The notes under the pieces: model-generated | Told to the model about the DNA's origin: nothing | Seen by the model: only the letters and a program-made list of their open reading frames with translations | Database searches by the model: none | Translations under genes and position numbers: made by a program | DNA from: Planococcus ruber | GTDB lineage: Bacteria; Bacillota; Bacilli; Bacillales_A; Planococcaceae | Direction: 5' to 3' | Length of the DNA stretch: 64,000 nucleotides | NCBI RefSeq assembly: GCF_022819085.1 | Contig: NZ_JALHAG010000001.1 | Coordinates: 765,395-829,394, forward strand | Shown here: positions 1-8,442 of the stretch, in pieces | How the letters are laid out: the number at the start of each line of letters is the position of its first letter | Numbering within the stretch: position 1 is the first letter of the stretch

Positions 1-1079
1 AGCTGGGCTTGACGCAGCCAGGCCAGACCATAGTCTGCGGAGACAGCCATACGGCGACCCACGGGGCTTTCGGAACGCTTGCTTTTGGCATCGGTACGAG
101 CGAAGTCGAGCATGTGCTTGCGACCCAGACATTGAAGCAATACAAATCGAAGACAATGGCCGTCAATTTTAACGGAGAACTGCCGATCGGGGTGACAGCG
201 AAAGATTTGATCCTCGCATTGATTGGGCAGTACGGACATGATTTTGCTACGGGCTATGTGCTGGAATATCGGGGAGAAGCGATTCGCAACTTAACGATGG
301 AAGAACGGATGACGGTCTGCAATATGTCCATTGAAATTGGGGCCAGAGCCGGGCTGATAGCACCGGACGAAACGACTTTCAAGTATTTGGAAGGGAAAGA
401 ATACGCGCCTAAAGGCGAAGAATGGCAGGAGGCACTGGAAGACTGGAGAGAACTTAAGAGCGATAAAGATGCCCAGTTTGACCGGATCGTCGACTTTAAT
501 TGTTCGGTGATTGAGCCGCAAGTCACTTGGGGAACCAATCCAGGGCTAGTAGCAAGCGTGAATGCCGCGGTTCCAGGGCCGGAGGATGTGCCGGAAGAAA
601 AACGCCGAATGGTGGAAAGCGCCCTTGCTTATATGGACCTGGCTCCAGGAACGGCGATCAAAGACATCGAAATCAATACGGTCTTTATCGGCTCCTGTAC
701 GAACGGCCGAATCCAGGATCTCAGAGAAGCGGCGAAAGTCGTGAACGGCTACCAAGTGGCAGAGGAGGTTCGAGCGCTGGTGGTTCCGGGTTCCCAGTTT
801 GTGAAGCAGCAGGCGGAATCGGAAGGGCTTGCGAAAATCTTTACCGATGCTGGATTTGAATGGCGCGAAGCAGGGTGCAGCATGTGCCTCGGAATGAACC
901 CGGATATCGCAAAGCCCGGCGACCGCGTCGCGTCGACATCGAACCGCAATTTTGAAGGGCGCCAGGGAAGAGATTCAAAGTCGCATTTGGTCAGTCCATC
1001 GATGGCGGCAGCTGCGGCGATCGAGGGCCGTTTTGTGGACGTCCGGCAATGGCCGATCAAAATCGGGGAGGGTGTGTAA
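1..1079 (+). CDS. leuC: 3-isopropylmalate dehydratase large subunit, 5'-truncated by the window
   Basis: This is the C-terminal part (about 358 residues) of the large subunit of isopropylmalate isomerase. The enzyme converts 2-isopropylmalate to 3-isopropylmalate in leucine synthesis, in the cytoplasm, together with LeuD. The frame is already open at base 3; the TTG at 9 is internal and not a true start. Visible aconitase-family marks are the [12 protein letters not shown] segment near the start, the first cluster cysteine in FIGSCTNGR, and the CSMCLGMN pair near the C-terminus that completes the 4Fe-4S site. The gene ends three bases before leuD, so the two are cotranscribed. The family is usually about 470 residues, so roughly a quarter lies outside the window. 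Confidence 0.97.
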   Translation, partial: LGLTQPGQTIVCGDSHTATHGAFGTLAFGIGTSEVEHVLATQTLKQYKSKTMAVNFNGELPIGVTAKDLILALIGQYGHDFATGYVLEYRGEAIRNLTMEERMTVCNMSIEIGARAGLIAPDETTFKYLEGKEYAPKGEEWQEALEDWRELKSDKDAQFDRIVDFNCSVIEPQVTWGTNPGLVASVNAAVPGPEDVPEEKRRMVESALAYMDLAPGTAIKDIEINTVFIGSCTNGRIQDLREAAKVVNGYQVAEEVRALVVPGSQFVKQQAESEGLAKIFTDAGFEWREAGCSMCLGMNPDIAKPGDRVASTSNRNFEGRQGRDSKSHLVSPSMAAAAAIEGRFVDVRQWPIKIGEGV

Positions 1080-1082
1080 CCT

Positions 1083-1685
1083 ATGGAAGCTTTTAAAACC
1101 CATCAAGGCATAGTGGCTCCGCTTGACCGTGCCAATATTGACACCGATGCCATCATTCCGAAGCAATTCCTGAAGCGCATTGAAAGGAGCGGCTATGGAG
1201 AGTTCCTGTTTTATGACTGGCGCTACACGAGTGAAGAACAGGAAAATCCGGAGTTTCTATTGAACCAGGAACCCTACCGTAACGCGAGTGTTCTCTTGAC
1301 GCGTGAAAATTTCGGCTGCGGTTCTTCCCGTGAACATGCTCCGTGGGCGATCGAGGATTTTGGTTTTCGTGTGATCATTGCGCCGTCATTTGCAGATATC
1401 TTCTATAACAATTGCTTTAAGAATGGGATTCTTCCGCTGCAGCTGCCAGCAGAAGAGGTAGAAGGGCTTTTCAGCAAGACAGCTGAAAATCCAGGCTATA
1501 AGCTGACCATAAATCTGGAGCAGCAGCGGATCATGGACAGCCAAGGCTATGAGAGAGAATTCGAAGTGGATGAATACAGGCGTGAAATGCTACTGAAAGG
1601 TTTGGACGAAATCTCAGCGACTATCCAATTTGAAACCCAAATCGCTGATTTTGAACGCACTCATAAAATTTATTATTCAAGGTGA
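1083..1685 (+). CDS. leuD: 3-isopropylmalate dehydratase small subunit
   Basis: A 200-residue swivelling-domain subunit that pairs with LeuC, of normal length for the family. It shows the family N-terminus with DRANIDTDAIIPKQFL and the substrate-loop motif NFGCGSSREHAPWAI at about residues 75-90. The ATG follows leuC by three bases, with the ribosome site (GGGGAGGGTG) inside the end of leuC, so translation is probably coupled. It is the last leucine gene here; the next gene starts 58 bases later and is unrelated in function. Confidence 0.97.
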   Translation: MEAFKTHQGIVAPLDRANIDTDAIIPKQFLKRIERSGYGEFLFYDWRYTSEEQENPEFLLNQEPYRNASVLLTRENFGCGSSREHAPWAIEDFGFRVIIAPSFADIFYNNCFKNGILPLQLPAEEVEGLFSKTAENPGYKLTINLEQQRIMDSQGYEREFEVDEYRREMLLKGLDEISATIQFETQIADFERTHKIYYSR

Positions 1686-1743
1686 CAAGCGGCCGGTCTA
1701 CTGAGCAGCAAAAATAACAGCATTTACAAAAAGGAGCTTTTAT

Positions 1744-2004
1744 ATGGACAATAAATCAATCAAAGAGCCGATCCGCAAAAAATGGATCTGGATTGTATTG
1801 GTCTTGATCGTGCTGGGCAATGTCCCTTGGTATATGCCGGCTGGATCATATGAACCCCTGATTTTGGGGATTCCGTACTGGGCATGGATCATTATTGGAT
1901 TTTCACTGCTTTTATGCGGCTACTTGAGCTGGGCGACACTGAAGCAGTGGAATATTGTGGAAGACGCCGAAGAGGCAGAGAAAAGGGGGGAGCTGAATGA
2001 CTGA
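1744..2004 (+). CDS. DUF3311 small membrane protein
   Basis: An 86-residue protein with two predicted membrane helices (about residues 13-31 and 40-60) and a charged C-terminal tail. Its sequence and its position directly upstream of a sodium:solute symporter, overlapping it by 8 bases, match the DUF3311 family, which is routinely paired with such symporters. It is probably a small partner or stability subunit of the transporter; no biochemical role can be read from the sequence. AAAAAGGAGC precedes the ATG. Confidence 0.8.
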   Translation: MDNKSIKEPIRKKWIWIVLVLIVLGNVPWYMPAGSYEPLILGIPYWAWIIIGFSLLLCGYLSWATLKQWNIVEDAEEAEKRGELND

Positions 2005-3499
2005 TTTAACCTTTGCGGGCATAGATGGAGTTCTGATTTTATCTGCCTATGCCGTCATTATGCTGGTCATCGGGTATTTCTCCGGCCGAGGCGATAAGAC
2101 GCTTCATGACAACATGAGCAACTATTACCTGGCTGGGAAAAATCTTGGATTCGTTGCATTGTTCTTCACTTTGTACGCAACGCAATATAGCGGAAATACA
2201 ATTATCGGCTATGCGCCAACGGCTTATCGCACCGGTTTTGCCTGGCTGCAGTCCATTACGTTTATGACGATTATTATCGGTGTTTATTTATTGTTTGCAC
2301 CGCGGCTTTATGTCGTATCGAAAAAACTCAACTTCATCACACCGGCTGACTGGATCACTTACCGTTTCAAATCGAAAGCGGTAACGATTCTGGCAGTTCT
2401 GCTGATGCTATGGGGGCTTGGCAACTACTTGCTTGAACAGCTGGTGGCCATTGGCCAAGCGGCTTCAAGTTTAACTGGAGGCACGATTCCTTATCAAGTG
2501 GCTGTTATTGCTTTCGTCCTTGTCATGCTGATCTATGAATGGCTCGGCGGCATGAAAGCGGTTGCTTTCACAGATGTCATGCAAGGTTTGGTGCTGATGG
2601 TCGGGATTGTGGTGTTCCTCGGGGGCGCGCTCTACCTTGTCGGAGGGAACTTCACTTCCGCCACGGAATTTATAGCGAATACGGAACCGGCGAAGCTCGG
2701 GGTGCCGGAAATGATGACTTCCGTCAACTGGCTAAGTATGATTCTCCTGGTCGGATTTGGCGCTGCCATTTATCCGCATGCGGTCCAGCGGATCTTCGCG
2801 GCAGAAAGTGAGCGTACATTGAAGCGTTCATTCTCACGCATGGCTTGGATGCCGCCGATTACGACAGGATTGGTATTTGTCATCGGGATTTTAGGGATTG
2901 CACTGATTCCGAATTTGAACGAAGCTGGGTCGGAACAATTAGTCGGGCTGATGGCCAATGAAATTGCCGGCATCAACGGCTTCTTCTATTGGGTGATGAT
3001 CATCTTCTTCGGGGCGATTGTTGCCGCTATTGTATCAACAGCCGATTCTGTGCTGCTGAGCTTTTCATCGATTGTTTCCAATGATATCTACAGCCGCTTC
3101 ATCAATCCGAACGCCCCGGAGCGCAAAAAAGTGATGGTCGGAAAAGTGACCGGCGTCCTGGCTGTCGGTGTGCTTTTATGGATTGCCTGGTATCCGCCGG
3201 CGACCCTGTATGAAATTTTTGTCCTGAAATTCGAATTGCTCGTTCAAGTATTCCCGGCATTTGTCTTAGGGCTTTACTGGAAACGCATGGCTGCGCAGCC
3301 GGTATTCTGGGGAATGCTTGCAGGGGCAGTGATTGCGGGCGTCCTGACTTGGACCGGACACAAAACGGTATTTGGCGTCCATGGCGGCGTCATCGGCCTG
3401 GCAGCGAACTTTTTGATTGCAGTCGTTGGATCGTATCTAGTAACAGTTGAAGCGACAGAAGAGGAAAAAGAAGAACTGAAGAAAATCGACTTGGCATAA
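1997..3499 (+). CDS. Sodium:solute symporter (SSS family)
   Basis: A 500-residue integral membrane protein with about 13 hydrophobic segments, the usual size for the SSS/PutP-PanF superfamily. Such transporters couple uptake of a solute (amino acid, pantothenate, carboxylate or similar) to Na+ entry. Family marks are the N-terminal NYYLAGKNLG segment, the TLYATQYSGNTIIGY helix and the STADSVLLSFSSIVSNDIY segment in the second half. The start overlaps the DUF3311 gene by 8 bases, so the two form a transport unit. The substrate cannot be assigned from sequence. The C-terminus is acidic/lysine-rich and cytoplasmic. Confidence 0.9.
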   Translation: MTDLTFAGIDGVLILSAYAVIMLVIGYFSGRGDKTLHDNMSNYYLAGKNLGFVALFFTLYATQYSGNTIIGYAPTAYRTGFAWLQSITFMTIIIGVYLLFAPRLYVVSKKLNFITPADWITYRFKSKAVTILAVLLMLWGLGNYLLEQLVAIGQAASSLTGGTIPYQVAVIAFVLVMLIYEWLGGMKAVAFTDVMQGLVLMVGIVVFLGGALYLVGGNFTSATEFIANTEPAKLGVPEMMTSVNWLSMILLVGFGAAIYPHAVQRIFAAESERTLKRSFSRMAWMPPITTGLVFVIGILGIALIPNLNEAGSEQLVGLMANEIAGINGFFYWVMIIFFGAIVAAIVSTADSVLLSFSSIVSNDIYSRFINPNAPERKKVMVGKVTGVLAVGVLLWIAWYPPATLYEIFVLKFELLVQVFPAFVLGLYWKRMAAQPVFWGMLAGAVIAGVLTWTGHKTVFGVHGGVIGLAANFLIAVVGSYLVTVEATEEEKEELKKIDLA

Positions 3500-3545
3500 A
3501 ACAGGGCAGCCGCTTGCTTTATGTCAGTAAAAGAGATGAACTTAC

Positions 3546-4790
3546 ATGGATAAAACCATTTTACAAAATAACTCAATAGTGAATATCAACCCGTGGCGCA
3601 TGCTGACCTGGCTGCTGATTGCCCAAATCATGGTGGCTTTCGTCGGCAGAAGCCTTGCGCCGCTCGGAGTGCTGATCGGAGAAGACCTGAGTTTAACAAA
3701 AGCGCAGATTGGCATGCTTCCGGCAGCATTATTTTTAGGGCAGTCTTTCGTATCGATTCCGGCCGGCTTTATCGTCGACCGGATCGGTTCAAAAAAGCTG
3801 CTCTTTCTTTTGTCCCTGTGCCTCGGCTTATCTTTTATCCTGATGACAGTTACTTCACTGTATGCGATTGTACTGTTCATGGTGGTGCTCGGCGGAATGG
3901 GCTATGGAACGATGCATCCGACATCGAATAAAGGCATTCTTCACTGGTTTTCAGAAAAGCGGGGAACAGCGATGGGGATTAAACAGATGGGCGTCACCCT
4001 TGGCTCGGCACTTGCAGCGCTACTGATGCTGCCAGCAGCGGTTGCTTGGGGCTGGCGGCCAGTTTTACTCATGGCCTGTGGATTATTGATCTTCACTGGA
4101 CTGCTTGCCTACCGTTTCTATCACGATCCTCCTGAAAAAAATGGGGTAACTAGTGAGAAGCCGGCAAGGCTATTTGCTTCAATCCTTCAAATGTTCAAAG
4201 AGAAGCCGCTTCTGCTCGTCAGCATTGCAGCAATGGGATTAAGCGGCAGCCAGCTCATTTTAAACACGTATATTGTCTTGTTCGCTTATGAACATCTCGG
4301 AATTTCGCTGGTCCTTGCGGGAATGCTGCTGGTCATTTCAGAAGTCAGCGGGTCGTTTGGCCGGGTTGCTTGGGGAATGATCAGTGATAATCTTTTTAAA
4401 GGGAAGCGAATCATCGTCTTGGTCATTATCGCCGCTATATCAATTCTCATGTCCATCGCGATCAGCCAGCTTCCGGTCGGCACCCCGTTTTGGGTGATGG
4501 TGCCGATTACAATTCTGTTTGGTTTCTGCATTTCCGGCTTTAATGGCATCTGGATGAACGCGGCGACAGAACTGGTGCCGATCGAGCGCGCGGGAATTGC
4601 GAGCGGCTTCAGTCTGACACTCGGCTCATGGGGGGTCATCGTCGGACCGCCACTATTTGGCTATATCGTTGATAAAACAGGGACTTTTACATTCGGCTGG
4701 CTGTTTCTTGCAGGAATGCTGGCAGTAGTGGTAGCGTTATTAATAACCGCCATGTCCATTGTTAAAAAAGAAATGCGGCTAGATAATTGA
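3546..4790 (+). CDS. Major facilitator superfamily transporter
   Basis: A 414-residue protein with about 12 hydrophobic helices in two halves, typical of MFS permeases. The loop between helices 2 and 3 carries a motif-A-like stretch, GFIVDRIGSKK, at about residues 75-85, and a GYGTMHPTSNKGI segment lies further on, as in nitrate/sialate/hexuronate-type carriers. It begins 46 bases after the SSS gene, preceded by a weak purine-rich site. The flavin reductase begins 33 bases after it, so all three may be one transcript. Substrate unknown. Confidence 0.88.
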   Translation: MDKTILQNNSIVNINPWRMLTWLLIAQIMVAFVGRSLAPLGVLIGEDLSLTKAQIGMLPAALFLGQSFVSIPAGFIVDRIGSKKLLFLLSLCLGLSFILMTVTSLYAIVLFMVVLGGMGYGTMHPTSNKGILHWFSEKRGTAMGIKQMGVTLGSALAALLMLPAAVAWGWRPVLLMACGLLIFTGLLAYRFYHDPPEKNGVTSEKPARLFASILQMFKEKPLLLVSIAAMGLSGSQLILNTYIVLFAYEHLGISLVLAGMLLVISEVSGSFGRVAWGMISDNLFKGKRIIVLVIIAAISILMSIAISQLPVGTPFWVMVPITILFGFCISGFNGIWMNAATELVPIERAGIASGFSLTLGSWGVIVGPPLFGYIVDKTGTFTFGWLFLAGMLAVVVALLITAMSIVKKEMRLDN

Positions 4791-4823
4791 TTGCAACGAA
4801 AGATTGGTCTGGGAGGAATTCAA

Positions 4824-5426
4824 ATGGATATCGACTTACGAAAAATTGATACGCAGCAAGCCTATAAACTGATGTCAGGTTCGGTCGTTCCGCGGCCGAT
4901 TGCCTGGGTTTCCAGTATGGATGCAGAAGGGGAGCTGAACCTCGCACCGTTCAGCTTTTTTACCGTGGCCTCAAGAAACCCGCCGATGCTGTGCATCTCC
5001 ATCGGGCCGGGAGTCGGCGAACGCCTGGGCACGGTCAAAGATACGCTTGAGAATATCCGGCAGCAAAAGCAATACGTCATCAACATCGTCAATATGGACC
5101 TCGCCAATGAAATGCACGAAAGCGCCAAAAACTTTCCGAAGGATGTGGATGAGTTTGCAGCGGCTGGCGTGACGCCGGTTGCGAGCACGTCGGTTTCCGT
5201 TCCGCGCGTCGGGGAAGCACCGATTTCGTTCGAGCTGGAACTCGACCGCATCATCGAACTCGGCAGCGACCATCTCATCCTCGGAAAAGTCGTCCACTAT
5301 CACATCAAGGACGAATACTACCTCGGCAATTACAAAGTCGACCTCGACAAATTGAAGCCGCTCGGCCGCATCGCGCATCAATACAGCGAAATGTATGGAT
5401 TTTTCAGTTTGCCAAGGGAAAAATAA
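4824..5426 (+). CDS. Flavin reductase family protein (FMN-binding split barrel)
   Basis: A 200-residue cytoplasmic protein of the flavin reductase-like, FMN-binding split-barrel family. Typical marks are SGSVVPRPIAWVSS near the N-terminus, LAPFSFFTVASRNPPML (the FMN-binding strand-loop), and a C-terminal GRIAHQY segment. Members reduce or bind FMN and often serve a partner oxygenase or reductase; none is adjacent here. I chose the ATG at 4824 because GGGAGGAATTCAA gives a good ribosome site; an in-frame TTG at 4791 would abut the previous stop without one. A terminator follows at 5445. Confidence 0.9.
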   Translation: MDIDLRKIDTQQAYKLMSGSVVPRPIAWVSSMDAEGELNLAPFSFFTVASRNPPMLCISIGPGVGERLGTVKDTLENIRQQKQYVINIVNMDLANEMHESAKNFPKDVDEFAAAGVTPVASTSVSVPRVGEAPISFELELDRIIELGSDHLILGKVVHYHIKDEYYLGNYKVDLDKLKPLGRIAHQYSEMYGFFSLPREK

Positions 5427-5444
5427 AAGATTTTCGCTTGCAGG

Positions 5445-5470
5445 AGGCCCTCTTTTCGAGGGTCTTTTTT
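5445..5470 (+). terminator. Rho-independent terminator after the flavin reductase gene
   Basis: An 8-bp stem (CCCTC/GAGGG core, loop TTTTC, one G-T pair) is followed by six T. It closes the transcript that starts with the symporter genes. Confidence 0.85.
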
Positions 5471-5482
5471 ATATACAGTTGA

Positions 5483-5533
5483 CCTATATAGTTAGACTGT
5501 ATATAATGGAACTATATAGTTGAACTGTATAGG
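5483..5533 (+). promoter_or_regulatory. Direct-repeat operator/promoter region of the PadR gene
   Basis: Two near-identical copies of a CTATATAGTT-R-ACTGTATA sequence sit about 28 bases apart, immediately before the PadR start, with TATATAAT between them as a probable -10. Repeated AT-rich sites at the promoter of a PadR gene suggest autoregulation. The sites are seen directly; the binding protein is inferred. Confidence 0.6.
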
Positions 5534-5543
5534 AGATGGGAAA

Positions 5544-5867
5544 ATGAAAAGGCATAAACTGCTTCCGTTAACGGAAACGATGCATTATATTTTATTGGCC
5601 GTCAGAGAACCCCTTCACGGATATGCCATTATGCAAGAAGTGGAAGAGATGAGCAATGGGCAGGTCCGAATTGCGGCTGGCACGTTGTACGGGGCAATTG
5701 AAAATCTGTTGAAATACCAATTGATCGAACTTTTGCCTGGGGAAGACTCGAGGCGAAAAGTCTACCGGATTACGGATGAAGGCATGGAGATTTTGGCGAT
5801 TGAACAAGCACGGCTGCAGCATATTCTTTCTCTTTATGAAGGGAGACCGCATCATGAAAAAGTTTAA
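5544..5867 (+). CDS. PadR family transcriptional regulator
   Basis: A 107-residue winged-helix repressor of the PadR family (s2 type, lacking the large C-terminal domain). It carries the family segments LLAVREPLHGYAIMQEVE and IAAGTLYGAIENLLKYQLIE, which form the recognition helix and wing, and a short coiled C-terminus. The ATG at 5544 has an AGGAGATGGG site; an upstream TTG at 5520 lies inside the repeated operator and is less likely. It overlaps the DUF2812 gene by 14 bases, a common pairing in Firmicutes, so it probably controls itself and that gene in response to an unknown signal. Confidence 0.92.
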   Translation: MKRHKLLPLTETMHYILLAVREPLHGYAIMQEVEEMSNGQVRIAAGTLYGAIENLLKYQLIELLPGEDSRRKVYRITDEGMEILAIEQARLQHILSLYEGRPHHEKV

Positions 5868-6453
5868 ATTATTCATGGATATCCAAAAAGAAGAAGATTG
5901 GTTGAACGGCATGGTGAAAAAAGGATGGTTGTGCAAGCACGTCAGCGCCTGGGGAATCTACGATTTCGAAAAAACGGCTTCTGCAGAACAAGTCATCCGC
6001 ATTGACTACCCGACGTTTCGGACAAGCGATGCCAAAAAACGCTACATCGAGTTGTATGAAGACTACGGCTGGCAGCACCTTGGCGGCAATTGGCTGCACT
6101 ACTGGCTGAAGCCGGCTGATGGAAGAGACGAACTGTTTTCAGACCACGCATCGCAAAAAGCGTATCTGCGCCGGCTGCTCGAGTATTACGGTTCGATTGG
6201 CTTCGTTCTCTTGGTCATCGCCTTTTCGGTTTTGAACAACGGCTCCTATTCGAAGAGTTTAAAAGGCGCCTATTTGACTCCGGGGCTATGGGAGAAGGAA
6301 GGAAGCGAATTTCTGTCCGCTTTTCTTTTCGAAACGCCTTTTGCCTTGATGAGATTCGGGATGCCCTGGCTGCTGCTGGGCTGGGGGATCGCGTTTATCC
6401 TGGTATATTCGAAATACCACAAAAAAGCGAAAGAATTGGATAAGACGACGTAA
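5854..6453 (+). CDS. DUF2812 domain membrane protein
   Basis: A 199-residue protein. The N-terminal ~110 residues match DUF2812 (MKKFKLFMDIQKEEDWLNGM, then a W-rich stretch with YEDYGWQHLGGNWLHYW). Two membrane helices follow in the C-terminal part (about residues 115-135 and 165-185). It is translationally coupled to the PadR gene by a 14-base overlap, with GGGAG as ribosome site. PadR-DUF2812 pairs are thought to respond to envelope or drug stress; no enzymatic motif is seen. Confidence 0.82.
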   Translation: MKKFKLFMDIQKEEDWLNGMVKKGWLCKHVSAWGIYDFEKTASAEQVIRIDYPTFRTSDAKKRYIELYEDYGWQHLGGNWLHYWLKPADGRDELFSDHASQKAYLRRLLEYYGSIGFVLLVIAFSVLNNGSYSKSLKGAYLTPGLWEKEGSEFLSAFLFETPFALMRFGMPWLLLGWGIAFILVYSKYHKKAKELDKTT

Positions 6454-6475
6454 ATTCAATCGATTTGGATGCGAG

Positions 6476-6503
6476 GAGGAAAGCTTGGCTTTCCTCTTTT
6501 TTT
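6476..6503 (+). terminator. Terminator of the PadR-DUF2812 operon
   Basis: A perfect 9-bp stem (GAGGAAAGC / GCTTTCCTC) with a 3-base loop is followed by a T run. Confidence 0.9.
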
Positions 6504-6587
6504 ATTGATGTGGAATCAATAAAATAAAAAAGGAGAATTCTGTAAAATGCTCTATAATGAAAGAAAAGGCAGGAAAAGGAGATTCCC

Positions 6588-6938
6588 ATGATACAAAACG
6601 CAGTTTCGATTATATTGGATATCTTGCTTCTAGGGTTTTTGCTCCTTACATTTTACTGGGGATACGAATTTTTAGTAGCGACACGCTTGCTGTTAGTGGC
6701 TTTCGCGGCCGTATACCTGATTGTCCAGCTGCGAAAAAATTACATATCGATAAGCAAGTCTGTTTTCATGATCCTAAGCGCGCTCTTCCTTTTGGTATTG
6801 ACCGGGACAATTGTATTCGACCATTATTTGAGCCCAAGTTTCGCAAGCGATAGAGATTTCTTAATTCCGGTGTTTGCACTCAATCTGCTGGGTTCGCTGT
6901 ATCAAGATTTGAAAACAGAAACGCGCGAGAAAGAATGA
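6588..6938 (+). CDS. Hypothetical four-helix membrane protein
   Basis: A 116-residue protein with about four hydrophobic segments and little soluble sequence; the C-terminus is short and charged (KTETREKE). GGAAAAGGAGATTCCC gives a clear ribosome site for the ATG at 6588. No family is recognised. A two-residue hydrophobic pattern resembles small YdcZ/YoaI-like membrane proteins, but that is not enough to assign. It is monocistronic. Confidence 0.7.
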   Translation: MIQNAVSIILDILLLGFLLLTFYWGYEFLVATRLLLVAFAAVYLIVQLRKNYISISKSVFMILSALFLLVLTGTIVFDHYLSPSFASDRDFLIPVFALNLLGSLYQDLKTETREKE

Positions 6939-7093
6939 TCCGGCGTTGCTGAAAATATTCTCGGCCGGGTAGTTATTTGAATTGTCTAACTGTGATAAAA
7001 TAGAACCATTCACAGGGGAGAAAATGGAAGAAGAGAAAATAAATTGGTGGATTTTTCTAAGTGCATAAGCTTTAAAGGAAAGGGGTCAAGTAT

Positions 7094-7549
7094 ATGTTAG
7101 GGGATAAAGACGAAGAAGTGTTTGCGGAAAAGCCAAGAACGCCGCGCAGGCTCGGGGAACCGACAGGCGCATTCAAAGGGGCTGCGTGGGGAGCGCTACT
7201 GATCGGTGCGTCATCGTATTTGATCGGATTATATAACGCCTCTATGGAACTGAATGAAAAAGGTTATTACATTGCGTTATTGATTCTCGGGCTCTATTCG
7301 GCAGTTTCGCTGCAGAAAGCTGTTAGGGACCGCGATGAAGGCATCCGGGTTACGAACTTGTATTACGGCATCAGCTGGTTCGCGCTGATTGCCGCAATTG
7401 CCCTTATGGCCATCGGCTTGTTCAACGCGGGAAGCATCATTTTGAGCGAAAAAGGCTTTTACGGCATTTCGTTCGTCTTGAGTTTATTCGCAGTCGTCAC
7501 GGTGCAGAAGAACGTCCGGGACACGGAAGAAGCGAATCAGGATAAATAA
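7094..7549 (+). CDS. YiaA/YiaB family inner-membrane protein
   Basis: A 151-residue protein built from two copies of the YiaA/YiaB two-helix unit. The first unit ends in YYIALLILGLYSAVSLQKAVRD and the second in FYGISFVLSLFAVVTVQKNVRD, each ending in the same QK-VRD motif. This gives four membrane helices. The N-terminal ~35 residues are charged and cytoplasmic. The function of the family is unknown. AAAGGAAAGGGG precedes the ATG, and a strong terminator follows directly after the stop codon. Confidence 0.87.
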   Translation: MLGDKDEEVFAEKPRTPRRLGEPTGAFKGAAWGALLIGASSYLIGLYNASMELNEKGYYIALLILGLYSAVSLQKAVRDRDEGIRVTNLYYGISWFALIAAIALMAIGLFNAGSIILSEKGFYGISFVLSLFAVVTVQKNVRDTEEANQDK

Positions 7550-7551
7550 AC

Positions 7552-7585
7552 AAACGCCTAACTGTTTCGATGGTTAGGCGTTTTT
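7552..7585 (+). terminator. Terminator after the YiaA/B gene
   Basis: An 11-bp perfect stem (AAACGCCTAAC / GTTAGGCGTTT) with a TTT tail starts two bases after the stop codon. Confidence 0.92.
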
Positions 7586-7606
7586 CATCAAAGCGGGGTG
7601 AACAAG

Positions 7607-7825
7607 ATGGGTGAACGATTTGAAATGAGTTTCCGGAACATCGAATTTCGGGCATGGTGCTATATCATGCTGCCGTGCATAATTGCAGCTCTATTAGTTG
7701 TCTGGTACACGGACTACGGCTACCAATATTTCGGTCCGGTAATTGTTTTGCTTGGTTGGGTGATCTATTACAGTTGGCGGTACGTACATAGGAAAAAACA
7801 TAAAGAAGAAAGGAGTCGCTCATAA
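7607..7825 (+). CDS. Small two-helix membrane protein, hypothetical
   Basis: A 72-residue protein with two predicted membrane helices (about residues 15-32 and 40-58) and a basic RKKHKEERSRS tail. The ATG at 7607 lies 8 bases after a GGGG site; an in-frame GTG at 7598 overlaps that site and is less likely. No family recognised. The stop codon lies inside the terminator hairpin. Confidence 0.65.
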   Translation: MGERFEMSFRNIEFRAWCYIMLPCIIAALLVVWYTDYGYQYFGPVIVLLGWVIYYSWRYVHRKKHKEERSRS

Positions 7826-7842
7826 GGGCCGACTCTTTTTTT
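7813..7842 (+). terminator. Terminator overlapping the end of the small membrane gene
   Basis: A 6-bp GC-rich stem (GAGTCG / CGACTC) with an 11-base loop is followed by eight T; its 5' arm is coding. Confidence 0.8.
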
Positions 7843-7947
7843 TGCGGATTCTTTTATTCCACCGAAATGAAGCGATTCAAAAAAAGGTAAAAAAGTTGTA
7901 ACAAAATCCGGATTCGGGAGTTGTATAAACGAGGGGGTGAAAAGGGG

Positions 7948-8442
7948 ATGGACTTTGAGGAAATCTATCGCCGCTATTTTAAAGAAGTTTTTTTGTACAT
8001 CCGATCATTCAGCCGCAATGAAAAAGTGGCGGAAGAAATGACGCAAGAGACTTTTTTTAAGGCCTTAAAGGCCATTGAACGGTTTGATGGATCCCAGGAT
8101 ATTCGAGTATGGCTTTTTGCTATTGCTAAAAATACATACTTTTCGCATTACAAAAACCAGAAAAGGCAGGTCGACTTAGAAGGAATCGAAGAACCAAACA
8201 CAGGAATTCACCTAGTGAAGCACTTAATGGATAAGGACGACGCGTTTATCGTCCATCAATTTCTTCACACGATGGAAGAGCCGTACAAAGAAGTATTTTC
8301 CTTGCGGACGTTCGGCGAACTGCCATTTGAGAAAATCGGAATTCTATTTGGAAAAAGTGCAGGCTGGGCGCGCGTGACTTTTCACAGAGCCCGAAAACAA
8401 ATTAGAAAATACATGGAGGAGATGGACCGTGAAAGAAGTTAA
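7948..8442 (+). CDS. ECF-type RNA polymerase sigma factor
   Basis: A 164-residue sigma-70 family protein of the extracytoplasmic function group. Region 2 spans FEEIYRRYFKEVFLYIRSFSRN through AEEMTQETFFKALKAIERF, including the core-binding and -10-recognition helices. Region 4 lies at EPYKEVFSLRTFGELPFEKIGILFGKS-WARVTFHRARKQIRK, the -35-recognition helix-turn-helix. GAGGGGGTGA precedes the ATG at 7948. It overlaps the zinc-finger anti-sigma gene by 14 bases, the standard arrangement, so it is presumably held inactive by that protein at the membrane. A possible ECF -35 element (TGTAAC, 7897-7902) lies upstream, consistent with autoregulation. Confidence 0.93.
   Translation: MDFEEIYRRYFKEVFLYIRSFSRNEKVAEEMTQETFFKALKAIERFDGSQDIRVWLFAIAKNTYFSHYKNQKRQVDLEGIEEPNTGIHLVKHLMDKDDAFIVHQFLHTMEEPYKEVFSLRTFGELPFEKIGILFGKSAGWARVTFHRARKQIRKYMEEMDRERS

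Noticed and set aside
7897..7930. ECF autoregulatory promoter
   Set aside because: TGTAAC is present but no good -10 partner at the usual spacing, so not listed as a feature of its own.
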